From positions 116,540-128,836 of the forward strand of contig MU646728.1 in NCBI GenBank assembly GCA_026770585.1: a DNA stretch of 12,297 nt. Direction: 5' to 3'. The stretch is from Baffinella frigidus (taxonomy: Eukaryota; Cryptophyceae; Cryptomonadales; Baffinellaceae). Below, in pieces: positions 6,346-11,402 of this stretch. Within the stretch, counting starts at the first letter, position 1. Every line of letters starts with the position of its first letter. Under the pieces are notes generated by a model. The model did not search any database, was not told the origin of the DNA, and worked only from the letters and a program-made list of their open reading frames with translations. Position numbers and translations under genes: made by a program.

Positions 6346-6435
6346 GGCGGACGGGAAGCCGCGCTTCGTGATGCCCTTCGTCAGAAGGCATGCTTAAACC
6401 GTAAAACCCGAAACCTCGTTTATGGGTTAGGGTTG

Positions 6436-6493
6436 ACCAGCGAGCATGGAGGGACGGAGCGACTTGCCACCAGCGCTGATGAACCCATCCGCC
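6436..6493 (-). other. Exon-like fragment, ADGF family, copy X
   Basis: The minus strand reads ADGFISAGGKSLRPSMLAG, immediately after the (ACAGAG)n tract, whose CAG could serve as acceptor. Against copy Y, five codons differ synonymously and four by replacement out of about 18, with most changes at third positions. It ends at GCTG followed by GTCAACCC, a weaker donor than in copy Y. No known family is recognised. Confidence 0.45.
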
Positions 6494-6634
6494 TCTGTCT
6501 CTGTCTCTGTCTCTGTCTGCCTCTCTCTCTCTCTCTCTCCCTCTCTGCCTCTCTCTCTCTCTCTGCCTCTCTGCCTCTCTGCCTCTCTCTCCCTCTCTGC
6601 CTCTCTCCCTCCCTCCCTCTCTCGATCGCTCTCT
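6494..6634 (+). repeat. CT-rich microsatellite (CTCTGT, CTCTCTGC, CCCT units)
   Basis: Pure pyrimidine-rich tract on the plus strand. All long open frames over it on both strands are by-products of the repeat. Confidence 0.9.
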
Positions 6635-6639
6635 GTCTG

Positions 6640-6740
6640 CGGCTCACCAGCGAGCATCGAGGCGCGCAGCGACTTGACGTCCGCGCTCATGAACCCGTCC
6701 GCCCACGGGTTCAGAGGCTTCTGCCCCGCCTCCCCCTGCC
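6640..6740 (-). other. Exon-like fragment, ADGF family, copy Y
   Basis: The minus strand reads KPLNPW followed by ADGFMSADVKSLRASMLAG. A GGGGCAG lies just upstream (acceptor-like) and GCTG followed by GTGAGC lies at the 3' end, a near-consensus splice donor leading into a microsatellite. The upstream sequence around AAGCCTCTGRACCCG recurs at 7205-7230. This is one of the better candidate exons (ends and coding pattern agree), yet no start codon, domain or neighbour identifies the product. Confidence 0.45.
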
Positions 6741-6753
6741 AAGAGATTCCTTC

Positions 6754-6801
6754 GTTACTACCAACAGGTTATGAGGTGTTACTACCAACAGGTTATGAGG
6801 T
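6754..6801 (+). repeat. 24-bp tandem duplication
   Basis: Two exact 24-base units, 6754-6777 and 6778-6801. Confidence 0.9.
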
Positions 6802-6908
6802 ATCAGAGAGAGAGAGACCCCCCCCCCTGCCAGTCCAGACAGAGACCGGGCCGTTTTGAGGGGCTCGAGCGGCGCGAGAGAACTAAACACGCGTATCCAG
6901 TTTCATAG

Positions 6909-7062
6909 GCTAACGTCCTGAAAATGGGGTAGTTGGGCCTACGGCATTGCCTAGGACCTCCTACCGTAGGCCGAGGGATCCTAGGACCAAAAAGTTTCGG
7001 CCTACGGTAGGAGGTCCTAGGCAATGCCGTAGGCCTAACTACCCCATTTTCAGGCCGTTAAC
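6909..7062. mobile_element. Long inverted repeat, ~66-bp arms, 22-bp loop
   Basis: Arms 6909-6974 and 6997-7062 are inverted copies. The inner 58 bases carry one mismatch, and the outer 8 add two. RNA or single-stranded DNA would fold into an almost perfect 66-bp hairpin. Each arm also contains its own 9-bp inverted pair (GGCCTACGG and CCGTAGGCC). There is no coding capacity. It may be a foldback/MITE element or a source of double-stranded small-RNA precursor. The near identity of the arms implies recent origin or gene conversion. No target duplication is seen. Confidence 0.75.
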
Positions 7063-7063
7063 C

Positions 7064-7132
7064 TTTTAAGTTCCACAGGTTCGTGTACGTGGTGGGACTG
7101 ATGAGGAAGCCGTCCGCCCGGCGGACGGCTCC
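7064..7132 (-). other. Exon-like fragment, ADGF family, terminal copy Z
   Basis: The minus strand reads ADGFLISPTTYTNLWNLKG and then TAA, so it could be a last exon. Only ADGF and the following IS are shared with copies X and Y. Its 5' part contains a 10-bp-stem palindrome, GCCGTCCGCC/GGCGGACGGC (7109-7129). Upstream is a GA-rich tract. Not recognised. Confidence 0.35.
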
Positions 7133-7135
7133 GGG

Positions 7136-7310
7136 TGAGAGAGAGGGAGAGGATGAGAGAGAGGGAGAGAGAGAGAGGGAGGCTAGTCGCCTCCCTCTCT
7201 CTCCGGGTCCAGAGGCTTCGGCCCCGCCTCCTTCCTCTCCCTGCTCTCCCCTCCCGTCTCTCTCCTCCCTCCTCTCTCCCACTCTTCCTATCTCTCTCCC
7301 TGGGGGCGTG
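7136..7310 (+). repeat. GA tract and CT tract forming a potential hairpin
   Basis: GAGAGG-rich sequence (7136-7183) faces CTCCCT-rich sequence (7189-7300). Immediately at the junction 7169-7183 and 7189-7203 are perfectly complementary (15 bp, 5-base loop). At 7205-7230 a short copy of the GCCTCTG.ACCC segment is embedded. Confidence 0.75.
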
Positions 7311-7332
7311 GTCTGGCGCTCGCCAGACCACG
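7307..7332. repeat. 26-bp palindrome
   Basis: CGTGGTCTGGCG and CGCCAGACCACG are perfectly inverted around the two-base centre CT. Confidence 0.85.
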
Positions 7333-7554
7333 TCAAGTCGTTGCGAGCCGTACTCGGTGGTGCCTACCGTAGGGTCCTGCACACTACCCGGATCCGCCGC
7401 ACCACCCGGCACCAATCGGCCAGACGCCGTATTCGGTGGCAGACTATTCGCAAGTTGACACGCTGGGTGTGCGGTACACATCCGTCAACTTTGGGACGGG
7501 GACGAGGGGGGGGGGTCGTGACCTCGCGAGGCGTGCACGCACACAGACGCGTCC
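7333..7554. other. Unassigned GC-rich stretch
   Basis: No gene or clear repeat is visible. It contains CCTACCGTAGG (7358-7368) shared with the long hairpin, and a run of 10 G (7506-7515). Confidence 0.3.
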
Positions 7555-7608
7555 GCGCCCCTAGCACGTCGTACCCTGCGCTTCCCGTTTGCGCTTCAGC
7601 GACCAGGG
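7555..7608 (-). other. Exon-like fragment, AQTG family, copy 1
   Basis: The minus strand reads LVAEAQTGSAGYDVLGARTR. The copy at 7817-7868 reads LIAKAQTG then, after a 2-base deletion, AGSDVVGARTS, so that copy is frameshifted. Both copies directly flank the GA array. Not recognised. Confidence 0.35.
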
Positions 7609-7611
7609 GTT

Positions 7612-7812
7612 AGGGCGAGAGAGGGAGAGAGAGGGAGAGAGAGGGAGAGAGAGGGAGAGAGAGGGAGAGAGAGGGAGAGAGAGAGAGAGAGAGAGAGGGA
7701 GCGAGAGCGAGAGATCGAGAGCAAGAGCGAGGGTGACAGACAGAGACAGAAGCTGACAGAGAGAGAGAGGGAGAGAGAGAGAGAGGAAGAGGGGGGGGGG
7801 AGAGAGAGCGAG
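7612..7812 (+). repeat. GA array with 10-bp GGGAGAGAGA period
   Basis: Six or more 10-base units (about 7617-7680) pass into plain GA and mixed GA-rich sequence with a run of G (7791-7800). Strictly purine on this strand over long stretches. Confidence 0.95.
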
Positions 7813-7816
7813 GTTC

Positions 7817-7868
7817 GCGCCCCCACCACGTCGGACCCTGCTTCCCGTTTGCGCTTTAGCGATCAGGG
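7817..7868 (-). pseudogene. Exon-like fragment, AQTG family, copy 2 (frameshifted)
   Basis: It aligns to 7555-7608 at roughly 85%. Two bases are missing after AQTG, which breaks the frame relative to copy 1. The remaining codons (AGSDVVGARTS) match copy 1 in the corresponding frame. Confidence 0.3.
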
Positions 7869-7992
7869 TTCAGGATGAGGGGTATAGGGTATGGATTTTG
7901 GGTTTAGGGTATGAGGTTCTGGGTTCGGGGTGTGGAGTTTGGGGTTCAGGGTTCAGGGTTTGGAGTTTGGGGTTTGGGGTTCAGGGTTCTGG

Positions 7993-8020
7993 GGTGTCAC
8001 CGGCGACGTGCGTCACCTTA
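7993..8020 (-). other. Exon-like island KVTHVAGDT, copy 1
   Basis: The minus strand reads KVTHVAGDT. Across the three copies (also 8141-8168 and 8290-8316) the only differences within these codons are ACG/ACT and GTG/GTC, both synonymous. The start-to-start distances are 148 and 149 bp. Confidence 0.35.
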
Positions 8021-8140
8021 CGGTTCATGATTCATGATTCAGGGTTCATGGTTCAGGGTACGGGGTTCGGGGTTCAGGGATCAGGGTATGGGGTTGAAGG
8101 TTCAGGGTATGGGGTCTGGAGTTTGAGGTTGAGGGGTGAG

Positions 8141-8168
8141 GGTGTCACCGGCGACGTGAGTCACCTTA
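8141..8168 (-). other. Exon-like island KVTHVAGDT, copy 2
   Basis: Same peptide as copy 1 with a synonymous ACT. It is bounded on both sides by telomere-like repeats. GCCG followed by GTGACA could be a donor. Confidence 0.35.
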
Positions 8169-8221
8169 CAGGATTCAGCACAGGTTTAGGGTTAGGGGTT
8201 CCGAGGTTGAGGTTTCAGGGT

Positions 8222-8288
<67 letters not shown>

Positions 8289-8289
8289 G

Positions 8290-8346
8290 GGTGTCACCGG
8301 CGACGTGCGTGACCTTCCCGTTGTCCAACGTGTGCTTCACAACCTA
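8290..8346 (-). other. Exon-like island KVTHVAGDT, copy 3 (extended)
   Basis: The minus strand reads VVKHTLDNGKVTHVAGDT, starting right after CCCAAACTAG, where the telomere-like array ends in AG. This is the longest copy. Not recognised. Confidence 0.4.
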
Positions 8347-8512
8347 GTTTGGGGTTCAGGGTTTGGGGTTCAGGGTTTGGGGTTCAGGGTTTGGGGTTCA
8401 GGGTTCAGGGTTCAGGGTTTGGGGTTCAGAGTTTGGGGTTCAGGGTTTGGGGTTCAGGGTTTGGGGTTCAGGGTTTGGGGTTCAGGGTTTGGGGTTCAGG
8501 GTTTAAGTTTCA
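8347..8512 (+). repeat. 14-bp array TTTGGGGTTCAGGG
   Basis: About eleven 14-base dimers of two telomere-variant heptamers. The long open frames across it (GFRVWGSGFGVQGL repeats) are by-products of the array. Confidence 0.95.
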
Positions 8513-8546
8513 GTTCCCTAGGCGGCGACGCGTGCATGCGAGTGGT

Positions 8547-8570
8547 GATGTCATGCAGTTTTATTCTGGC
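8547..8570 (+). repeat. 24-bp direct repeat flanking the minisatellite, copy 1
   Basis: It is identical to 8831-8854. Its AGTTTTATTCTGGC part is also present inverted at 8898-8911. Confidence 0.9.
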
Positions 8571-8814
8571 CAACCGCCGCCCTATCCTTGCCAACCGCCG
8601 CCCTATCCTGCCAACTGCCGCCCTATCCTTGCCAACCGCCGCCCTATCCTGCCAAATGCCGCCCTATCCTTGCCAACCGCCGCCCTATCCTGCCAACTGC
8701 CGCCCTATCCTTGCCAACCGCCGCCCTATCCTGCCAACTGCCGTCCTATCCTTGCCAACCGCCGCCCTATCCTGCCAACTGCCGCCCTATCCTTGCCAAC
8801 TGCCACCCTATCCT
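8569..8814 (+). repeat. Minisatellite, 20/21-bp units in 41-bp dimers, cluster 1
   Basis: About 12 units of GCCAACYGCCGCCCTATCCT(T). Units of 21 and 20 bases alternate strictly, giving a 41-bp higher-order period. A coding role is unlikely because 41 is not a multiple of three. All three frames happen to be open (QPPPYP, CRPILAN, PTAALSL), so long ORFs appear. A reverse-orientation cluster lies at 9391-9580. Confidence 0.95.
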
Positions 8815-8830
8815 GCGTGCCGCGTGTGGG

Positions 8831-8912
8831 GATGTCATGCAGTTTTATTCTGGCGCGCCCTGTACTGCATTTCTGCTCTGAGTTACTTTCAAGGGCGAGC
8901 CAGAATAAAACT
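8831..8912. repeat. Second flanking repeat and 21-bp inverted repeat
   Basis: 8831-8854 repeats 8547-8570 exactly. 8841-8861 is inverted at 8892-8912 with 20 of 21 matches and a 30-base loop. The minisatellite is thus framed by direct and inverted copies of one sequence. Confidence 0.8.
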
Positions 8913-8922
8913 CGGGCAGAGC

Positions 8923-9140
8923 GAGGACATCTCCACATGTCACGTCGCGGCACCCTCGGCCGTGCAAGGGAGCAAATCCATCTCGGAAAAGTGTTTTTAC
9001 ACTACACCGTGGTACTATTTTACAATCTAAAAAGACGCGCTGGTACCAAACGGCTGTCAGATGGTTGTAATTAGGGGGCGCGGGGAACCTGGGCGCCCAT
9101 TCTTGCGTGGAGAACGTCCCCGTATGTCACGTCCCGGCAT
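8923..9140. other. Unassigned stretch framed by a weak 31-bp repeat
   Basis: 8923-8953 and 9110-9140 share 24 of 31 bases around TGTCACGTC.CGGCA. Between them lies AT-richer sequence with GGTACCA-type motifs. No gene is supported. Confidence 0.4.
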
Positions 9141-9164
9141 CTGGGGGGTAGAGTTTCGAATTTC

Positions 9165-9270
9165 AGGTTTAGGGTTTAGGGTTTTGGGTTTAGGGTTTTG
9201 AGGTTTTGGGTTTTGGGTTTTGGGTTTGGTGGTTTAGGGTTTAGTGTTTAGTGTTTAGGGTTTGGGGTTT
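9165..9270 (+). repeat. Telomere-like array
   Basis: TTTAGGG, TTTTGGG and TTTAGTG units. Confidence 0.85.
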
Positions 9271-9390
9271 ACCCACGGTTGTACGAGGGACGCGAGGGCG
9301 ACTCTAGGAGCACCTGCTCGATTTCAAACGGAAAAATATTTAATTTAAATCACCTTTTGGCCAAAGTGAAACGGAGGCGGGGGATTCAAG

Positions 9391-9580
9391 TTGGCAAGGA
9401 TAGGGCGGCGGTTGGCAGGATAGGGCGGCGGTTGGCAGGATAGGGCGGCAGTTGGCAAGGATAGGGCGGCAGTTGGCAGGATAGGGCGGCAGTTGGCAAG
9501 GATAGGGCGGCAGTTGGCAAGGATATGGCGACGGTTGGCAGGATAGGGCGGCAGTTGGCAGGGATAGGGCGGCGGTTGGG
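9391..9580 (-). repeat. Minisatellite cluster 2, inverted relative to cluster 1
   Basis: About nine 20/21-base units, the reverse complement of those at 8569-8814 (TTGGCAGGATAGGGCGGCRG). The alternation of unit lengths is less strict here. Confidence 0.95.
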
Positions 9581-9586
9581 AGGAAT

Positions 9587-9640
9587 CACCGCGATGTCGA
9601 ATTGCTGGGGCGACATCATGTGGAAGGTGAGGGGCGCGCA
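9587..9640 (-). other. Exon-like fragment, MMSPQQFD family, copy 1
   Basis: The minus strand reads PLTFHMMSPQQFDIAV. Compared with copy 2 (9747-9795) the differences are CTC-context and ACC/ACG synonymous changes plus ATC/GTC (I/V). It ends at GCG followed by GTGATT, a possible donor, and then enters the minisatellite. The 115 bases between the copies hold an inverted CGATTGTA/TACAATCG pair (9672-9679, 9728-9735). Not recognised. Confidence 0.45.
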
Positions 9641-9746
9641 GGCCCACCCCTCCCTCAAATCCGCTACTAGTCGATTGTACACGCGCGACCGCGGTACACA
9701 TTTTAAACACCCAGGTACAAACCGTTTTACAATCGGGTGGATTCCG

Positions 9747-9800
9747 CACCGCGACGTCGAATTGCTGGGGCGACATCATGTGGAACGTGAGCGGCGTTTC
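9747..9800 (-). other. Exon-like fragment, MMSPQQFD family, copy 2
   Basis: The minus strand reads CETPLTFHMMSPQQFDVAV. It lies in one open frame with the VCAVETVPGIFQNS fragment upstream (9833-9880), so VCAVE... through MMSPQQFDVAV could be a single exon of about 43 codons. The same frame continues open for 176 codons in total, but its lower part is minisatellite and an out-of-frame copy, so only the upper third is credible. Confidence 0.4.
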
Positions 9801-9832
9801 GCAGAGGGCGGTTGGGAGGCTCCCAGCCATGA

Positions 9833-9880
9833 GTGAATTCTGGAATATCCCGGGTACTGTCTCCACTGCGCACACGGGGG
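9833..9880 (-). other. Exon-like fragment, VCAVE family, copy 1
   Basis: The minus strand reads VCAVETVPGIFQNS. Related copies are at 10188-10215 (VCAMEMVP), 10262-10310 (VCAAEMIPGMFQSSTP) and 10459-10505 (VCAVEMSPG, then a one-base deletion). The GTGTGCGCA start is conserved in all four, and three continue with a G giving a CAG. Confidence 0.4.
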
Positions 9881-9911
9881 AAAAGACGTTAGGTTCGGAT
9901 GTAGGGGTTTT

Positions 9912-10047
9912 ATCCGGGGAAACTTATTTTTCTTTAGTTTGATGGCAAGGAAAATTACTACACAATTCGTTTTTATCAGTAATGTTGAAGCATTTATGTA
10001 GTAATTTTCCTTGCCATCAAACTAAAGAAAAATAGGTTTCCCCGGAT
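9912..10047. mobile_element. Hairpin element, 51-bp inverted arms
   Basis: Arms 9912-9962 and 9997-10047 match at 50 of 51 bases and enclose a 34-base AT-rich loop. The ends read ATCCGGGGAAAC.TATTTTTC. It is flanked by copies of one 29-30-base sequence (9881-9909 and 10091-10120). A solo end occurs at 651-674, so this is a dispersed family. There is no coding capacity. It is probably a non-autonomous inverted-repeat transposon (MITE or foldback). The single arm mismatch suggests recent activity or correction between the arms. Confidence 0.7.
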
Positions 10048-10146
10048 CAGGTTAGGTCGTCAGCACGGGGAGAAAACGTCAGCACGAAAGAAAAGACGTT
10101 AAGGTTAGGATGTAGGGGTTAGGGGATGGAGTTTGGGATCGGTACC

Positions 10147-10196
10147 AAAACAAAACCTGTGGTACCATTTGCAAAACAAAACCTGTGGTACCATTT
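10147..10196 (+). repeat. 26-bp-period repeat with GGTACC sites
   Basis: A 24-base unit ending GGTACCATTT occurs exactly at 10147-10170 and 10173-10196, preceded by another GGTACC at 10141. Confidence 0.85.
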
Positions 10197-10215
10197 CCAT
10201 TGCGCACACAGGGGA
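10188..10215 (-). other. VCAVE family, partial copy 2
   Basis: The minus strand reads VCAMEMVP and then diverges into the GGTACC repeat. Truncated. Confidence 0.3.
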
Positions 10216-10261
10216 GAATTCGGCAGGTTAGGATGTAGGGGTGAGGATTTCGAGTTTGGGG

Positions 10262-10310
10262 TCGAACTCTGGAACATCCCGGGTATCATTTCCGCTGCGC
10301 ACACGGAGGG
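10262..10310 (-). other. VCAVE family, copy 3
   Basis: The minus strand reads VCAAEMIPGMFQSSTP. It agrees with copy 1 except for a few replacements and synonymous changes. It is bounded upstream by telomere-like C-strand sequence. Confidence 0.4.
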
Positions 10311-10344
10311 GTTTGGTTTAGGGTGAGGTTTCGGGGGGGGGGCT

Positions 10345-10460
10345 GGGGGCTAGGTGTCAGGTGTTAGGAGTTAGGTGTTAGGTTTGGGGTTTGGGGTTTG
10401 GGGTTTAGGGTTTGGGGTTTAGGGTTTGGGGTTTAGGGTTTGGGGTTTGGGGTTTGGGGT
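10345..10460 (+). repeat. Telomere-like array (AGGTGTT then TTTGGGG/TTTAGGG)
   Basis: AGGTGTT-type heptamers (10351-10380) are followed by alternating TTTGGGG and TTTAGGG units. Confidence 0.9.
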
Positions 10461-10505
10461 CGAGCTCTGGAACACCCCGGGCTCATCTCCACTGCGCACA
10501 CGGGA
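10459..10505 (-). pseudogene. VCAVE family, copy 4 (one-base deletion)
   Basis: The minus strand reads VCAVEMSPG and then shifts frame relative to copy 3 because one base is missing in the GCCCGGGG segment. FQSSTP continues in the shifted frame. Confidence 0.35.
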
Positions 10506-10511
10506 CACCCT

Positions 10512-10580
10512 CCAAATCGGTGAGCCGAAATAGACCAAATCGGTGAGCCGAAATAGACCAAATCGGTGAGCCGAAATAGA
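10512..10580 (+). repeat. 23-bp tandem repeat, three exact copies
   Basis: Three exact units, at 10512-10534, 10535-10557 and 10558-10580, each with the small hairpin TCGG-TGAG-CCGA. The period of 23 shifts frame each time. Confidence 0.95.
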
Positions 10581-10639
10581 CTGTACCTGAGATTCCCGCG
10601 TCTGCGAGGACCAGCGCGAGGCGTGCCTCTCCGATCGGA
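10578..10639 (-). other. Exon-like fragment PIGEARL, copy 2
   Basis: The minus strand reads PIGEARLALVLADAGISGTV and continues YFGSPIW into the 23-bp repeat. It differs from 10743-10804 at one base of 62 (CTG/TTG, both leucine). Confidence 0.45.
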
Positions 10640-10645
10640 ACATGA

Positions 10646-10804
10646 CAAGGCAGTCACCTCGGACAGTTGGCTTCGGCGTCCGCGTGACCGGTCACGCGGG
10701 CGCTCAAGAGCCTGCCGGCGGGGCTGCCGGCGGGGCTGTTCCAGACTGTACCTGAGATTCCCGCGTCTGCGAGGACCAACGCGAGGCGTGCCTCTCCGAT
10801 CGGA
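10646..10804 (-). other. Exon-like fragment PIGEARL copy 1 plus NSPAGRL module copy 3
   Basis: The minus strand is open from CP and PIGEARLALVLADAGISGTV through W, NSPAG, SPAG, RLLSARVTGHADAEANCPR to TGA. This is about 53 codons of clearly non-repeat, protein-like sequence. It begins after CCTAACGCAG at the end of a telomere-like array (acceptor-like, as in the HWGGNHS copies), and CCGAG followed by GTGACT could be a donor. The SPAG duplication is 12 bp and thus keeps the frame. It contains the perfect 20-bp palindrome (10680-10699). The alanine- and leucine-rich first half might be helical. No family is recognised. It is the best single exon candidate on the minus strand. Confidence 0.5.
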
Positions 10805-10810
10805 CACCTG

Positions 10811-11060
10811 CGTTAGGGGTTAGGGTTGGGGTCAGGGTTAGGGTTGGGGTTAGAGTTGGGGTTGGGGTTGGGGTTGGGGTTGGGGTTAGGGTCGGACACC
10901 TGCGTGGGTTAGGGTTAGGGTTGGGGTTAGGGTTGGGGTTGGGGTTGGGGTTGGGGTTAGGGTTGGGGTTGGGGTTGAGGTTGGGGTTAGGGTTGGGGTT
11001 AGGGTTAGGGTTAGGGTTAGGGTTAGGGTTAGGGTTAGGGTTAGGGTTTAGATTTAGGGT
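10811..11060 (+). repeat. Hexameric telomere-like array TTAGGG/TTGGGG
   Basis: TTAGGG and TTGGGG units alternate with a strict 6-base period and end in about eight TTAGGG (11000-11048). The rest of the window is heptameric. The segment CGGACACCTGCGT before the array (10801) recurs inside it (10892). Confidence 0.95.
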
Positions 11061-11140
11061 TTAGGATTTGTGGTTGACACCTGGTCTAGGTTTAGGTTTA
11101 GGCTTAGGATTTAGGTTTAGGTTTAGGTTTGGGTTTTAGA
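11061..11140 (+). repeat. TTTAGG hexamer/heptamer mixture
   Basis: TTTAGG and TTTAGGG units. GACACCTGGTCTAGG at 11076 is repeated as GACACCTGGTTTGGG on the other side of the MITE-like element (11401). Confidence 0.8.
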
Positions 11141-11149
11141 TTGAGGGCG

Positions 11150-11388
11150 TATTGTAGAAATGGGCTCCGCGCGGATTCAAGGTGACGTCAGGAAATGAGG
11201 TCAGGAGATAAAAAATCGTCGAAAATGAACCTTTATGCTATCTTAGACATGGGCAAGATACCCAAAATAGAATTAACCACCCGTAACATAGCACAAAATC
11301 AATTTTTCGGCCAAAAATCGATTTTTTGACGTTCCTGACCTCCTCACCTCACGTTCTAAAAATCCGCGCAAAGCCCGTTTCTACAATA
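11150..11388. mobile_element. MITE-like element with TA-flanked inverted ends
   Basis: The terminal 28 bases (TATTGTAGAAA.GGGCT..GCGCGGATT) are inverted at both ends with three mismatches. Weaker complementarity extends about 70 bp inward (GAGGTCAGGA.. / ..TCCTGACCTC, AAAAAATCG / CGATTTTTT). It is 239 bp long, AT-rich inside and non-coding, and stands out from the surrounding telomere-like DNA. The ends TTGTAGAAA/TTTCTACAA are preceded and followed by TA. This would fit a TA target duplication as used by Tc1/mariner-type and some other elements, inserted into a telomere-like array. Family assignment is inference. Confidence 0.7.
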
Positions 11389-11402
11389 GGGTTTGGGGTT
11401 GA

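Larger units (their letters stand above)
7869..8289 (+). repeat. Degenerate telomere-like sequence and TTGAGGG array
   Basis: Units such as TTCAGGG, TTTGGGG, TATGGGG and TTCATGG are followed by a clean TTGAGGG array of about ten units (8217-8288). Three short conserved islands interrupt it at 7993, 8141 and 8290. Confidence 0.85.

Noticed and set aside
6032-6859. Long open frames of up to 190 codons on both strands over the CT/GA tracts
   Set aside because: They consist of RDRDRD, LSLSLS or CLCLCL translated from microsatellites, and overlap in several frames.
7095-7135. Hammerhead ribozyme suggested by CTGATGAG next to a stable hairpin
   Set aside because: The conserved GAAA segment and cleavage-site stems are absent. 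The hairpin lies inside the ADGF fragment.
7050-7829. Open frames over the GA array and flanks
   Set aside because: Frame openness comes from repeats lacking TA/TG stops. Only the short AQTG fragments show copy-to-copy conservation.
8569-8814. CRISPR-like array
   Set aside because: The units are contiguous with no unique spacers, so it is a minisatellite in a eukaryotic setting.
8284-9074. Open frames of about 245 codons (GFRVWGSG and PPPYPCQ repeats)
   Set aside because: Two frames are open together over the 14-bp array and the 20/21-bp minisatellite, whose 41-bp period rotates the frame. No independent coding signal.
9345-9875. A 176-codon minus-strand gene
   Set aside because: Its lower two thirds read the MMSPQQFD copy 1 out of its conserved frame and then the minisatellite. 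Only the upper part (VCAVE to MMSPQQFDVAV) is kept as an exon candidate.
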